A DNA stretch of 64,000 nt from Berkiella_A sp964633725 (GCA_964633725.1 CAZWHY010000005.1:39400-103399); one strand, 5' to 3'. Shown: positions 9,779 to 19,468, counted from the stretch's first letter. Notes: generated by a model not told the origin, from the sequence alone. Numbers and translations are program-made.

Positions 9779-11137
9779 ATGCAGAACCACACGCAAAACG
9801 ACCTTCCTCTACAAGAAGAAATATTCACCGTCAAAGCCCTCAATATGGTCTCTCGTTCAATACTAGAGCGTCATTTTGAAAATATTTGGGTAAAAGGTGA
9901 GATATCCAATCTCGCTCAACCCTACTCAGGCCATGTCTATTTCACCTTAAAAGATACCGACGCCCAGATTCGATGCGCAATGTTCAAGCGCTCCCAACGA
10001 GGTATCAGCTTTGATATCAAAAATGGCATAGAAGTGCTAGTACAAGGTACGGTGAGCATTTACCCCGACAGAGGTGACTTTCAACTCATTGCTTCAAAAA
10101 TGCATATCTGGGGTGCTGGACAATTACAACAGGATTTTGAAGCCTTAAAACAAAAGTTAGATAAAGCCGGCTTGTTTCGAGCAGAAGCTAAAAAACCACT
10201 TCCCCAATACCCTAACCATATTGGCATTATTAGCTCTGCCACCGGCGATGCCCTACAAGATATTTTACGCATATTAAAAGAACGTTATCCAATTGCACCG
10301 ATTACAGTTTATCCAACACTTGTACAAGGCAAACAAGCAGCGCCCGCCATTACCAAAGCGATAGCGTTAGCAAATCGTCATGCAAAAGCAGATGTTTTGA
10401 TCTTAGCGCGTGGCGGCGGTAGCTTAGAAGATCTCTGGGGATTCAACGAAGAAGTAGTCGCTCACGCGATATTCGAAAGTAAGCTCCCAATAGTAACAGG
10501 CATTGGCCATGAAATGGACTTTACCATTGCAGATTTTGTTGCAGATTTACGGGCTCCAACCCCCACTGCGGCAGCCCAAAGCATCGTACCCGACCAACAC
10601 GAACTAATCACTAAATTAAGTGAAAAACAAAAACAGCTTTATAAAAGCATGCTGCGATATATAGATTACAAGCAATTAAAACTAGACCATTTGCACAAAA
10701 ACCTAATCCACCCTAAAAGCAAAATCGAGCAAAATTTAGAAAAAACATCAAACATCCAGCATAAACTTATATCTTATATGAATCAAAAACTTCAAAGCAC
10801 AGCCTCTCATGTAGAGCATTTAACCAATACACTACAATATCTATCACCGGCTTCAAAAATATCTAAATTCGAAATATTAATTGGACAATCATATAAGCAA
10901 CTACAAGCCGCAACCATCAACCAATTAACGACAAAAGAGCACAAACTCAAACAATTAGCAGAAACACTACACACTATTAGTCCACTACAAACCTTAAGTC
11001 GTGGCTATGCCATTGCCTCAGAGACCAAAACAAATAAAAACATCAAATCTGTACAAAATTTAATTATCGGACAAGAAATTAAAATACGATTTGAGAAAGG
11101 CGAGGTAATAAGCGAAGTACTTAAAATATCTTCTTAA
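9779..11137 (+). CDS. xseA: Exodeoxyribonuclease VII large subunit
   Basis: Large, DNA-binding and catalytic chain of exonuclease VII, which degrades single-stranded DNA with XseB. The 452 residues show the N-terminal OB fold (WVKGEISNL, GHVYFTLKD), the catalytic core GIISSATGDALQD, the conserved block LARGGGSLEDLW and GHEMDFTI..D, then a long coiled-coil tail and the C-terminal SRGYAI element. It is divergent from guaB with an 85-base gap. xseB is not in the window. The ribosome-binding site is weak, and the gene is followed by a strong hairpin at 11172-11194. Confidence 0.95.
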   Translation: MQNHTQNDLPLQEEIFTVKALNMVSRSILERHFENIWVKGEISNLAQPYSGHVYFTLKDTDAQIRCAMFKRSQRGISFDIKNGIEVLVQGTVSIYPDRGDFQLIASKMHIWGAGQLQQDFEALKQKLDKAGLFRAEAKKPLPQYPNHIGIISSATGDALQDILRILKERYPIAPITVYPTLVQGKQAAPAITKAIALANRHAKADVLILARGGGSLEDLWGFNEEVVAHAIFESKLPIVTGIGHEMDFTIADFVADLRAPTPTAAAQSIVPDQHELITKLSEKQKQLYKSMLRYIDYKQLKLDHLHKNLIHPKSKIEQNLEKTSNIQHKLISYMNQKLQSTASHVEHLTNTLQYLSPASKISKFEILIGQSYKQLQAATINQLTTKEHKLKQLAETLHTISPLQTLSRGYAIASETKTNKNIKSVQNLIIGQEIKIRFEKGEVISEVLKISS

Positions 11138-11171
11138 TATATTTTTCCTGAAACATTATTCAGAGCATGAA

Positions 11172-11194
11172 AAAGCGGGGCAAGCCCCCGCTTT
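11172..11194. terminator. Bidirectional rho-independent terminator
   Basis: A 9-base stem, AAAGCGGGG against CCCCGCTTT, has a 5-base loop. It lies between the convergent xseA (+) and the EF-hand gene (-). The minus strand has the better T run (TTTTTC) after the stem. Confidence 0.85.
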
Positions 11195-11208
11195 AACAAA
11201 ATAACATT

Positions 11209-12180
11209 CTAGCTATCTAATTTAACTGTAGGCTTAGAGTCTTCATCTTTACCTTCGTTAGCGATCATTAATGGACTTTTCCCTTCTTCTTTTCCTTTTA
11301 CTTTATCATAAGCAAAAGAAACTGGCGCAACAGCAACCTTAGCAACATCTACAGAACCAGAACAAGCATATCTCAGAGCACCATAAGATGCTTTGGCTAC
11401 AATATATAAAGCCATGACTGCACCCAAACCTATTCCTGCTGTTGCAACTGGGTTTTCTTGTGCCCAATCGATTAATTCCTCTGATTTTTCTGCAATGACT
11501 TTTTTCACAGTTTCTTCTATTTCTTCTCTTGTAACAATACCATCACCATTTTTATCAAAATACTGAACCCACTCAGAATCTTCTCTCAAATTATCTTTTA
11601 TATATTGACAAATTTGATCATCTTCAGGACAAAGCACTATCTCAGGCTCAATGATTTCATTAGAAAAATATGAACTCATGCTATTCCATGTATTGCTAAC
11701 AAATGAGGGCGTACTGATTGATGGCAAACTAACAGACGGCAAACTAACAGATGGCAGACTAACAGATGGCAGACTAACAGATGGCAGACTAACAGATGGC
11801 AGACTAACAGATGGCAGACTAAAGGATGGCATCCAAGAAGATACTTTAACTTCAGGAAGTTCTGGCATGCCAATATTAGGAATAAGGTGAAACTCCTCGT
11901 GTGTTTTATGACCACAAAAAGCTGTAAGCGAAGAAGGACAACCAGACTGAGGATTTTCAAAAGTAACTATTTGAGTAGCAACATCATCACATGAGATGAC
12001 TTGTAAATCACAATCCACAACACCAACAGATATAGTATTACTTTCCTTTGACCAGCCACCTAGGGAATATTCCACATGCTCGGGTTGTACTCCATCTCTA
12101 AATTTTGCGCCCCAAGAACCTCGGCTAAAAAGAGACTCCGTAACCGTGGTATAAAAAGCACTTTTCAATGAATCAAGCAT
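11209..12180 (-). CDS. EF-hand protein with SLPSV repeats and a membrane segment
   Basis: I do not recognise a named family. The start at 12180 is chosen because GAGGAA lies 8 bases upstream of that ATG; an upstream in-frame start at 12213 lacks such a site. The 323-residue product has an N-terminal region with four Cys, a run of seven SLPSV-type pentapeptides at about 121-155, a canonical EF-hand loop at 209-220 (D, N, D, G, I, T, E at positions 1, 3, 5, 6, 7, 9, 12), a probable transmembrane helix at about 245-264, and a Lys-rich tail. Calcium binding is therefore likely. The repeats and a single late membrane helix suggest a surface or secreted protein. The upstream neighbour is another repeat protein with a membrane segment, also on the minus strand. 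Confidence 0.75.
   Translation of the reverse strand: MLDSLKSAFYTTVTESLFSRGSWGAKFRDGVQPEHVEYSLGGWSKESNTISVGVVDCDLQVISCDDVATQIVTFENPQSGCPSSLTAFCGHKTHEEFHLIPNIGMPELPEVKVSSWMPSFSLPSVSLPSVSLPSVSLPSVSLPSVSLPSVSLPSISTPSFVSNTWNSMSSYFSNEIIEPEIVLCPEDDQICQYIKDNLREDSEWVQYFDKNGDGIVTREEIEETVKKVIAEKSEELIDWAQENPVATAGIGLGAVMALYIVAKASYGALRYACSGSVDVAKVAVAPVSFAYDKVKGKEEGKSPLMIANEGKDEDSKPTVKLDS
11720..11829. repeat. 15-bp tandem repeat inside the EF-hand gene
   Basis: About seven copies of a 15-base unit (plus strand GATGGCAGACTAACA), nearly identical, encode SVSLP pentapeptides in the minus-strand protein. The copies closest to 11720 carry a few substitutions. Near identity implies copy-number change by slippage, always in frame. 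Confidence 0.9.
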
Positions 12181-12378
12181 GGTATTTTCCTCAAAAACTA
12201 TAAACAAACCCAAAAATCAAGTTAGACGAATATCATACTTTAAGTTCTTTGTATTTTGCACGTGCTTTAGGATAAACGGTGGACTTTGAATGATAAGATT
12301 TTAGAGTCAGGTGATTTAATCAAAATAATAGGGTATTTGTGTATATAATCAAAGAAAATAGTGAGAATTTTTGGGCAT

Positions 12379-12400
12379 GGGCTGCCCGAGAAGGCAGCCC
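12379..12400. terminator. GC-rich hairpin after the 26-residue-repeat gene
   Basis: GGGCTGCC and GGCAGCCC form an 8-base perfect stem with a 6-base loop, 10 bases past the stop codon of the minus-strand gene at 12410. No good T run follows on either strand, so its strength as a terminator is uncertain. Confidence 0.5.
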
Positions 12401-12409
12401 TTAATCTAT

Positions 12410-13483
12410 CTATATTAGACTGGAACAACTACTCTTCTTCTTACGAAGATCTTCAGAGCTATTGGAAGGCGCAATAGGCGCTTGATATCCTACTCTCATA
12501 AATGTCAGTGGATCCGTGGAGGCTTGAACGGCACTCTGAATAATTGTCTTAATTTGGTCAGGCTCAACTTGCTCGGTTAGCTCTTTGGCCTGTTTTAAAG
12601 TTTGAGCCACGCTTACTCTCATTTCATTTAGTTGCTCAGGGGTAACCTGCCCTACCAAACTATTTACGTGCTTTAGTGTATCCGCAACATTTGCACGCAT
12701 GTCATTTAATTGCTCTGGTGATATTTGAGCTGTGAGCGTATTAACGTGTTCTAAAGCTTGTTCAACTTGGGCTCTCATACCATTGACTTGTTCTACTGTA
12801 ACTTGGCCAATTAAGTCACTGACACGTTGAGTCGTATTTTCAACTTGTACTCTAATAGCATTAACTTGCTCTGGCGTAATCTGCCCTACCAAGCCATTTA
12901 CGCGCTCTAGTGTGCCTGCAACATTTTTACGCATATCATTTAACTGCTCAGATGATATTTGTCCTGCTAATGCATTAACACGCTCTAAGGCTTGTTGCAC
13001 TTCCCTACGCATAGTAACAATATCTTCAGGAGACACCTGATCAATCAGTGTATTTACTTTCTTTAAAGCATCTTGCACTTGCTGTTGAATATCTAATACT
13101 TGCCCTGGCTTAATCGCATGAGTTGCGTCTTTAACTTCTGTTAAAATTTCTTGCATTGTTTTTTGCAATTCAGCAATGTCTTCAGGTTTAACTTGATTGG
13201 TTATTTTCTTTATTTGCTCGGCTGTTTCACTGACATCATCAAGCAACTTATTAAGTTTTAGAGCCACTCGATACATGATTTGCGCCGCTTCAACACCTAG
13301 GCCAGTCAAAATAGTTGAACCTAGAACAATGGCTGCTGCAGGCAGAAATGTCACCGAGGCTATTGCGCAAATAGCCGCTGCGCCTATAAAACTTGCAATA
13401 CCCAACCAACTTGAAGGGCGAGCTAATATTTGCTGTATATTAAGTGATAATGAATTTGATGCTTTGTTAGGTGCAGACTTCAT
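12410..13483 (-). CDS. Membrane-anchored protein of 26-residue helical repeats
   Basis: No named family recognised. The 357 residues begin with a polar stretch, then a long hydrophobic region at about 26-63 that could form a membrane hairpin. From about residue 90 to 320 there are eight or nine units of 26 residues with the pattern Q-[IV]-x-P-E-Q-[LV]-N-x-M-R-x-x-V-x-x-[TA]-L-x-x-V-N-x-L. The heptad-like spacing of hydrophobic residues predicts long amphipathic helices or coiled coil. Some units resemble each other at a distance of three units, which suggests block duplication. The end is basic and Cys-containing: KKKSSCSSLI. The architecture recalls secreted membrane-binding proteins of intracellular bacteria, but this is inference. 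A hairpin follows the stop. Confidence 0.75.
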   Translation of the reverse strand: MKSAPNKASNSLSLNIQQILARPSSWLGIASFIGAAAICAIASVTFLPAAAIVLGSTILTGLGVEAAQIMYRVALKLNKLLDDVSETAEQIKKITNQVKPEDIAELQKTMQEILTEVKDATHAIKPGQVLDIQQQVQDALKKVNTLIDQVSPEDIVTMRREVQQALERVNALAGQISSEQLNDMRKNVAGTLERVNGLVGQITPEQVNAIRVQVENTTQRVSDLIGQVTVEQVNGMRAQVEQALEHVNTLTAQISPEQLNDMRANVADTLKHVNSLVGQVTPEQLNEMRVSVAQTLKQAKELTEQVEPDQIKTIIQSAVQASTDPLTFMRVGYQAPIAPSNSSEDLRKKKSSCSSLI

Positions 13484-13820
13484 AAGAATCCTAAATTTTT
13501 AGTTTGTATAAACAAAGAAGTGCAATTTATCACAAACAGTGAGTAGGCGCTCACCTTTTGTCGGGAAAAAGCTACCGCTCGTCATTTAGGACTATCAATC
13601 TTTTAAAAAATAAAGTAAGCCAGTTAACATGCCGTGTGGATGAAAGCCCAAAGCAGCATAATCTAAATATTCTCCTAAAGACAACTGTGAAATTAGAAAG
13701 CTGGGGAAGAGCATTACGTTAAGTTCTAAAAGCATTAATTAGACATCCACGTTAAGTTGACCTTCAAATATATATAGACATACAGTATTCGACATAATAA
13801 AAAAATGAATAAGATTCAGT
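13484..13820. other. Intergenic region between divergent genes
   Basis: There is no credible gene. It holds the promoter regions of the minus-strand repeat protein and of the Y1 transposase gene. Two copies of ACGTTAAGTT (13716-13725 and 13749-13758) lie 33 bases apart in the same orientation, about three helical turns, upstream of the transposase. A short hairpin with GTGAG/CTCAC arms lies near 13538-13553. Confidence 0.5.
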
Positions 13821-14798
13821 ATGCCATCACCTAGAGAACTTCAAATTAACCTTGATTCAACCCCCTACTACCACGTTATGGCCAGATGTGTACGGCGCAG
13901 TTATTTGTGTGGAGTAGATAATTTAACCCAAAAAAATTATTCTCATCGAAAAGACTGGCTCATTTCTAGATTGAAATTATTAGCTCAAGTGTTTTCTATT
14001 AAAATTTGTGCGTATGCCATCATGGCCAACCACTACCATGTTGTCTTATTTGTTGATGATGACAGCACTAAGCAATGGTCTAACAATGAAATCATCACTC
14101 GATGGGCTTCTATTTTCCCTAAAGACGCAAAAAAATGTTCTCATATCCCAGAAAAAATAACACTTTGGCGTGAGCGGTTAACCAGTATTAGTTGGTTTAT
14201 GCGCTGCCTAAATGAACCGATTGCCAGAGCTGCCAATGATGAAGATGATTGTACTGGGCGCTTTTGGGAAGGACGCTTTAAATCTCAAGCTCTATTAGAT
14301 GAAGGCGCCCTACTCAGCGCAATGGCCTATGTTGATTTAAATCCCATTCGTGCTGGCATTGCCCAAACACCAGAAGGATCTGAGTTTACCTCTATTTATG
14401 AACGTATAAAATTTTTGCGTAAGCAATTGTCTTGTAACAAACAATCCACTAAACAAAAAATAAATTCACTACCGCAACCAGAATCCCTACACCCTTTCTC
14501 TAATCATTCTACAAATACAATAGCCAATATAGATTTCAATTTATCAGATTATTTAAAGCTTGTTGAGTACACAGGCCAAGCCGTACGAGAAGGTAAAGCC
14601 GGCGCTATTCCAGAAAATTTACCCCCAATTCTAAAAAGGCTAAATTTCGATAACTCTGGCTGGTTATCTATTATCAAAAACTTTCAAAGCAGTTTTTACT
14701 CAGCTGTCGGTAATGAAGTTTACCTGATTAATTTTAGTAAAAATCGAAAACGAACAGCCAGAGGCCTAAGTGCCGCGAAAGCGATCTATTTAAACTAG
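13821..14798 (+). CDS. Y1 (HUH) transposase of the REP-associated type
   Basis: A single-strand DNA transposase related to IS200 TnpA and the RAYT proteins. The 325 residues show the entry motif YYHVMARC, the HUH pair H71 and H73 in NHYHVV, and the late motif YVDLNPIRAGI typical of this family. RAYT proteins are usually single-copy, not flanked by transposon ends, and act on short palindromic REP sequences elsewhere. No terminal repeats are visible next to this gene, which supports a domesticated RAYT rather than an insertion sequence. It is longer than many RAYTs, with a C-terminal extension of about 120 residues. A palindromic repeat at 50.7 kb is a possible substrate class. Confidence 0.85.
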   Translation: MPSPRELQINLDSTPYYHVMARCVRRSYLCGVDNLTQKNYSHRKDWLISRLKLLAQVFSIKICAYAIMANHYHVVLFVDDDSTKQWSNNEIITRWASIFPKDAKKCSHIPEKITLWRERLTSISWFMRCLNEPIARAANDEDDCTGRFWEGRFKSQALLDEGALLSAMAYVDLNPIRAGIAQTPEGSEFTSIYERIKFLRKQLSCNKQSTKQKINSLPQPESLHPFSNHSTNTIANIDFNLSDYLKLVEYTGQAVREGKAGAIPENLPPILKRLNFDNSGWLSIIKNFQSSFYSAVGNEVYLINFSKNRKRTARGLSAAKAIYLN

Positions 14799-15006
14799 AA
14801 TATTTCAAAGTAAAACCCTTTTTTTCCAACCTTGTGCATAATGAGCGAAATCGTGTTGACTGAATTCGCATATTTCATTAAGTATTCCTTGGTTTTTATA
14901 TTTCTACCACCTTTTTAGTTTTAAATATTTTAAGTAAAAATACACAACCTTGTTTTTATAGCTATACGGACAATATTATCGTGGGTGTCTTATAATGGGG
15001 GGGGGA

Positions 15007-17079
15007 TTAGCCAACCCCTGTTTGAGGCGTTAATTCTTCAATCTGTTCTTTATATAAATAGCAGCTCACATGCTGAATTTTATCTATTTGATAAGATGGA
15101 GGATAGGTTAATTCACATTCTGGCATTTTAAAGGGACAACGTGGGGCGAAATGACAGCCCTTAGGAGGGTTACTAATAGAAGGCACTTCGCCTTTAGGTG
15201 GATGAAATGGCTGGTGAATATTACTCACCTGCGGAACAGACTCTAATAAAGCTTGAGTATAAGGATGTTTGGGAGAGTTTAATATTTGTGCTTTTGTGCC
15301 AAACTCTACAATCCGACCTAAATACATCACGGCGATTTTATCTGCAATATAACGCACCACATTAATATTATGTGTGATAAATAAATAGCTAATATATAAT
15401 TCTTTTTGCAACTTGCCCAATAAATTTAATATCTGCGCTTGTACCGAAACATCTAAAGCACTAGTGGGCTCATCACAAATAATTAACCTAGGCCCTAAGC
15501 TCAAAGCCCTGGCAATCGCCAAACGCTGCCTTTGTCCCCCTGAAAATTCAAATGGATAACGCCACTTTACATCTTGCGACAAACCAACCTGCTCTAACAA
15601 TATATTAATTCTATCTTCTCGCTCAAATTTATCTGAGCCTATTTTTAATGCTTTCATGCCTTCTAGCAATATTTCATGAATGCGCATTTTGGGATTCATC
15701 GACGTATAGGGATCTTGGAATATCATTTGAAATTCATGGCGACGGCGCCTTAATTTTCCACCTTTCAGCCTTAATAAATCAACACCGGCTAATTCTAATC
15801 CCCCTTGACTAGGAATTAAGCGTAACATTGCTTTACCAGCAGATGTTTTACCACAGCCTGACTCCCCAACTAAAGCAACGGTTTCGCCTTCTTGTATTTC
15901 TAGGTTGATACCATCAACCGCCCGTACATAACCAACGGTTCTTTTCAAAATACCTTTTTTGATAGGATAATAGACTTTAAAATCAGAAACTTTGAAAATA
16001 GGTTGCTCATGAGATACGTCTGTATAGGTTTCTACTATATTATGCAGCGTTATATTTGTCTCTATCGGTTTTAATCGCAGTTTTTTAGGGTAAGATTTTA
16101 ATAGTTTCTCATCATACCAATGACAACGCACCCATCTCTGTTCTGTTGTTTTGAGCCACTTTGGTTGCGATTGTTCACAAGCTTTAAATTGATTGACACA
16201 ACGAGATTTGAATCGACATAGTGTAAAGCTTTGCGTAATCGTCGGTACAATCCCTGGAATTACAGCCAAAGGTTTGTTCGCATCCGCACTCTCGGGCAGG
16301 GCTTGTAATAACTTTTGGCTATACGGGTGTAGCGTCTTAGCAAAAAAATCTTTTGCTTTGGATTTTTCGATAATATGACCGGCATACATAACACCGACCG
16401 TATCTGCCATTTGCGCGACAACGCCTAAATCATGCGTAATCAATAATATCGCCATGTGATGGGTTTGATTCAAAGATTGCAATAAATGCAATACTTGTGC
16501 TTGCGTGGTAACATCTAATGCCGTTGTAGGCTCATCTGCAATCAATAAATCTGGTTTTTTGGCCAAAGCTATCGCAATCACCACTCGTTGTTTCATTCCA
16601 CCGGATAATTGATGTGGATAGCTTGATAACATTCGCTTGGCATCCGGAATACGTACTTGCTCTAATAATTCTATTGCGTGCTTTTCTAATTGATTTTTTT
16701 TAAGCTGGCGCTCTTCTTGTAAAATCACTTCAAATAATTGTTCACCAATAGATAATACAGGATTTAATGAGGCCATTGGATCTTGAAAAATCACACCGAT
16801 TTTTTTAGAACGTATCGCTCGCATCTGAAACTCAGACAATTGATGAATAGGGGCATCATCCAACCAAATTTCACTACCCTGCATTATCTCACCACCCGAA
16901 GGCAGTAAACGACTGATAGCCGAGGCTGTCATGGATTTCCCACAACCGGATTCACCAACTAAAGCAAATATTTCTCCCGGGTGAATTTCAAAATGAATCC
17001 CCTCTACCGCATGGATCCATTTGTCCTTTGAGGGTAATTGAACTGATAAATTTTTAACTTTTAATAGTGGTGCTTGCAT
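15007..17079 (-). CDS. yejF: Peptide ABC importer, fused double ATPase (YejF type)
   Basis: Energises import of oligopeptides. The 690 residues contain two complete ABC domains, each with Walker A (GESGCGKSM and GESGCGKTS), signature (LSGGMKQR and FSGGQRQR) and Walker B (LLIADEPTT and LIICDEPTS). Each is followed by an oligopeptide-transporter C-terminal Cys motif (CRFKSRC and FAPRCPF). It is longer than E. coli YejF (about 529), mainly through these Cys-containing segments. Its start overlaps the upstream permease stop by one base, and it is the last gene of a four-gene operon. A run of nine G lies just past the stop at 14997-15005. The symbol is by gene order and domain arrangement; the exact substrate is unknown. 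Confidence 0.85.
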   Translation of the reverse strand: MQAPLLKVKNLSVQLPSKDKWIHAVEGIHFEIHPGEIFALVGESGCGKSMTASAISRLLPSGGEIMQGSEIWLDDAPIHQLSEFQMRAIRSKKIGVIFQDPMASLNPVLSIGEQLFEVILQEERQLKKNQLEKHAIELLEQVRIPDAKRMLSSYPHQLSGGMKQRVVIAIALAKKPDLLIADEPTTALDVTTQAQVLHLLQSLNQTHHMAILLITHDLGVVAQMADTVGVMYAGHIIEKSKAKDFFAKTLHPYSQKLLQALPESADANKPLAVIPGIVPTITQSFTLCRFKSRCVNQFKACEQSQPKWLKTTEQRWVRCHWYDEKLLKSYPKKLRLKPIETNITLHNIVETYTDVSHEQPIFKVSDFKVYYPIKKGILKRTVGYVRAVDGINLEIQEGETVALVGESGCGKTSAGKAMLRLIPSQGGLELAGVDLLRLKGGKLRRRRHEFQMIFQDPYTSMNPKMRIHEILLEGMKALKIGSDKFEREDRINILLEQVGLSQDVKWRYPFEFSGGQRQRLAIARALSLGPRLIICDEPTSALDVSVQAQILNLLGKLQKELYISYLFITHNINVVRYIADKIAVMYLGRIVEFGTKAQILNSPKHPYTQALLESVPQVSNIHQPFHPPKGEVPSISNPPKGCHFAPRCPFKMPECELTYPPSYQIDKIQHVSCYLYKEQIEELTPQTGVG

Positions 17080-18476
17080 TACGAACCTCCCGTATGCGTT
17101 CGCGGATCAAATACATCTCGCAGCGCATCCGCAAATATATTGGCCGCCAAAACCAATACAAACATAAAAACAAAAGCAGAAAACAAGCTCCACCACACAA
17201 CCGGCGTACGCGCCATTTCTAATCTGGCACCATTGATCATCGTACCCCAACTATAAGTCGTCGGATCGACCCCCACACCAACATAAGATAAGACCGCTTC
17301 CGCCAACACCAAACCACTAAAATCCAATACCACCGCAATTAAAATAATATGCATGACATTCGGCAGAATATGTTTAAAAATAACACCAAAATGCTTAGTC
17401 CCTAAAGAACGAGCTGCTTGTACGTATTCTATGTCTCTTAGCTTTAAAGCCTCACCACGCAGCAAGCGGCACAAGCCAGTCCAACTGGTCACACCCAATA
17501 TAGCGCACAAAGCCAATAACCTAGCATCCGCACGCTCTGCCATGGTCTGGAACCACTCTTCATGCTGCGTCATCATCACTTGTAAAGTCAAAACAGCTGC
17601 CGCGATTAATAATACACCTGGTATAGAACTAAGCGTTGTATAAGTATACTGAATCACATCATCCACCCAGCCTCTAAAATACCCAGCCATGATGCCCAAA
17701 ATGGTCGCAAACGGCAACATAATGAGAGTGGTGAGTGTTCCAATCATTAAGCCTGTACGTATGCTTTTCAAATTTTGATAAAGTACATCTTCCCCTACTT
17801 TGCTGGTGCCTAAAATATGGTATAAAGGCATAACTTTATTAATAAAAATCATTAGGAAACTGGTTAAAAACAATAGGCTCAAGAAAGTACGATACGGAAA
17901 TTTTCGCTTGCCTCGAAAAACCTGAGACATAAAGTCTTCTATCGAAACTTTAAATTTTATAGAAATAATGACAGATAATATTACAAAAAATACGGCCGAT
18001 AATATTAAGGCTTGTAGACTATAGTGCAACAACCTCGTCCATAAATCTTGCACAAGGGTGACAGAATCAGACAAGTGCCTCCCAGAAAATTTAAGCGCCG
18101 CATAGTCATTAATGATTTCACCAGATTCTGTGATGATATTTTCTTTACTAAAACTTTTTGTTGCAAATGGCGCAGAATAGGTTTCTTCTTGTTGGACTAA
18201 AGCAGAGTACATCATTTTGTCTAATAGGCTAATTGTACTTTGCTGGTATTTTGACTGTAACGCCTTATCATTGACCTCAAAGTGAATAGAATCCAGCGTT
18301 CCAACGAGCAAATATAGAATCAACACATATAAAGCCGCTAGATTAATCGGGCGGGATAATACCCCTGCCATCTGAATGCGCAAAGGCATATAAGTCATGA
18401 CACGCCAAACAAACAACAACAACATGCTCAAAAGCACATACAATAATCCATCTGTCCATAATATGAACCAACTCAT
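17079..18476 (-). CDS. yejE: Peptide ABC importer inner-membrane permease (YejE/OppC type)
   Basis: The 465-residue permease has two hydrophobic N-terminal segments, a periplasmic stretch, a further helix, then the binding-protein-dependent transport domain with the EAA loop region (EALKLRDIEYVQAARSLG) and the end motif DALRDVFDPR typical of OppC/DppC/YejE. It is longer than E. coli YejE (about 341) because of an extended N-terminal half. It starts 9 bases downstream of the OppB-type permease and touches the ATPase gene. Confidence 0.85.
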   Translation of the reverse strand: MSWFILWTDGLLYVLLSMLLLFVWRVMTYMPLRIQMAGVLSRPINLAALYVLILYLLVGTLDSIHFEVNDKALQSKYQQSTISLLDKMMYSALVQQEETYSAPFATKSFSKENIITESGEIINDYAALKFSGRHLSDSVTLVQDLWTRLLHYSLQALILSAVFFVILSVIISIKFKVSIEDFMSQVFRGKRKFPYRTFLSLLFLTSFLMIFINKVMPLYHILGTSKVGEDVLYQNLKSIRTGLMIGTLTTLIMLPFATILGIMAGYFRGWVDDVIQYTYTTLSSIPGVLLIAAAVLTLQVMMTQHEEWFQTMAERADARLLALCAILGVTSWTGLCRLLRGEALKLRDIEYVQAARSLGTKHFGVIFKHILPNVMHIILIAVVLDFSGLVLAEAVLSYVGVGVDPTTYSWGTMINGARLEMARTPVVWWSLFSAFVFMFVLVLAANIFADALRDVFDPRTHTGGS

Positions 18477-18485
18477 AAGCCACTC

Positions 18486-19463
18486 TTAATCAAATCTAAC
18501 CCTAGGATCGACCAACGTATACGATATGTCTGTCAAAATTAACCCAATCACATACAATACCGCTCCCAAAAATACCATAGAACGTACAATCGCAAAATCT
18601 TGCTGCTGAATGGCATCAATGGTATAACTCCCTAAACCTGGAATAGCAAAAAATGATTCTGTCAGCAAGCTACCCATAAATAATAAAGGCAATAATACAA
18701 CTACGCCGGTTAATATAGGAATCAATGCGTTCCTGAATACATGCTTAAATAAAACATTCAACTCAGACAAGCCTTTACTACGAGCCATTTTGACATAGTC
18801 TTTGTTCACTTCTTCTATGAATAAGGTTCTATACCAACGTGTACCCGATCCCACACCACCAATCACACCAATAAACACAGGCAACACCAAAAATTTGACT
18901 AAGTTCCAATCGGGTGTATAACCCGAAATGGGCACAAGCTTTAATAGCTTTGATAATAAGTATTGCCCACCGACTATATAAAATAGTAATGATATAGACA
19001 TCATCATCACACAGATCATGACACCAACCGTATCTAAGTAGCTACCTCTGAAAAAAACAATCAACATCGCAAAGGTAATATTAATGATTAAACCTAATAT
19101 TAGTGATGGGATCGCAATGGCCAAGCTAGGCCACATTCTTTGCATAATATCAGAACTAATATCCCGCCCCGAATCAGATCGGCCAAAATCAAAGGAGAAT
19201 AATTTAAGTGATTTTTTAAAAAACACGGTATCGGTGAATTTATCTGCCCCTTTGTTTTCTGCATTAAAAAATAAGGCACCATCATAGCCATGCTGCTGTT
19301 TCCAAGTTTCTATTTCTTCTTGACTAATGTGTTTCTGCCCCAAATGCTGCCTGGCAATATCATCCGGCGTATTTACTACAAAAAATAATAAAAAGATTAG
19401 AATATTAATACCCAACAAAATAGGCAGTGCATATAAAATTCTTCTAATAATATAAGCAAACAT
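18486..19463 (-). CDS. yejB: Peptide ABC importer inner-membrane permease (YejB/OppB type)
   Basis: The 325 residues start MFAYIIRRILYALPILLGI, the classic OppB-type N terminus, and end TLVDPRVRFD as in the family. The EAA-like loop YVKMARSKGL is visible before the last helices. It pairs with the second permease to form the membrane channel. It lies 5 bases after the binding-protein gene in the same operon. Confidence 0.88.
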   Translation of the reverse strand: MFAYIIRRILYALPILLGINILIFLLFFVVNTPDDIARQHLGQKHISQEEIETWKQQHGYDGALFFNAENKGADKFTDTVFFKKSLKLFSFDFGRSDSGRDISSDIMQRMWPSLAIAIPSLILGLIINITFAMLIVFFRGSYLDTVGVMICVMMMSISLLFYIVGGQYLLSKLLKLVPISGYTPDWNLVKFLVLPVFIGVIGGVGSGTRWYRTLFIEEVNKDYVKMARSKGLSELNVLFKHVFRNALIPILTGVVVLLPLLFMGSLLTESFFAIPGLGSYTIDAIQQQDFAIVRSMVFLGAVLYVIGLILTDISYTLVDPRVRFD

Positions 19464-19468
19464 AACGC

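Noticed and set aside
11720..11829. Possible CRISPR array
   Set aside because: The units are contiguous 15-mers with no spacers and encode in-frame pentapeptides.
13411..13483. N-terminal segment of the 26-residue-repeat protein as a signal peptide
   Set aside because: The hydrophobic region starts too late and is too long (about 38 residues); a membrane hairpin fits better.
14997..15005. G9 homopolymer as a phase-variation switch
   Set aside because: It lies after the stop codon of yejF, outside coding sequence and not between promoter elements that I can identify.
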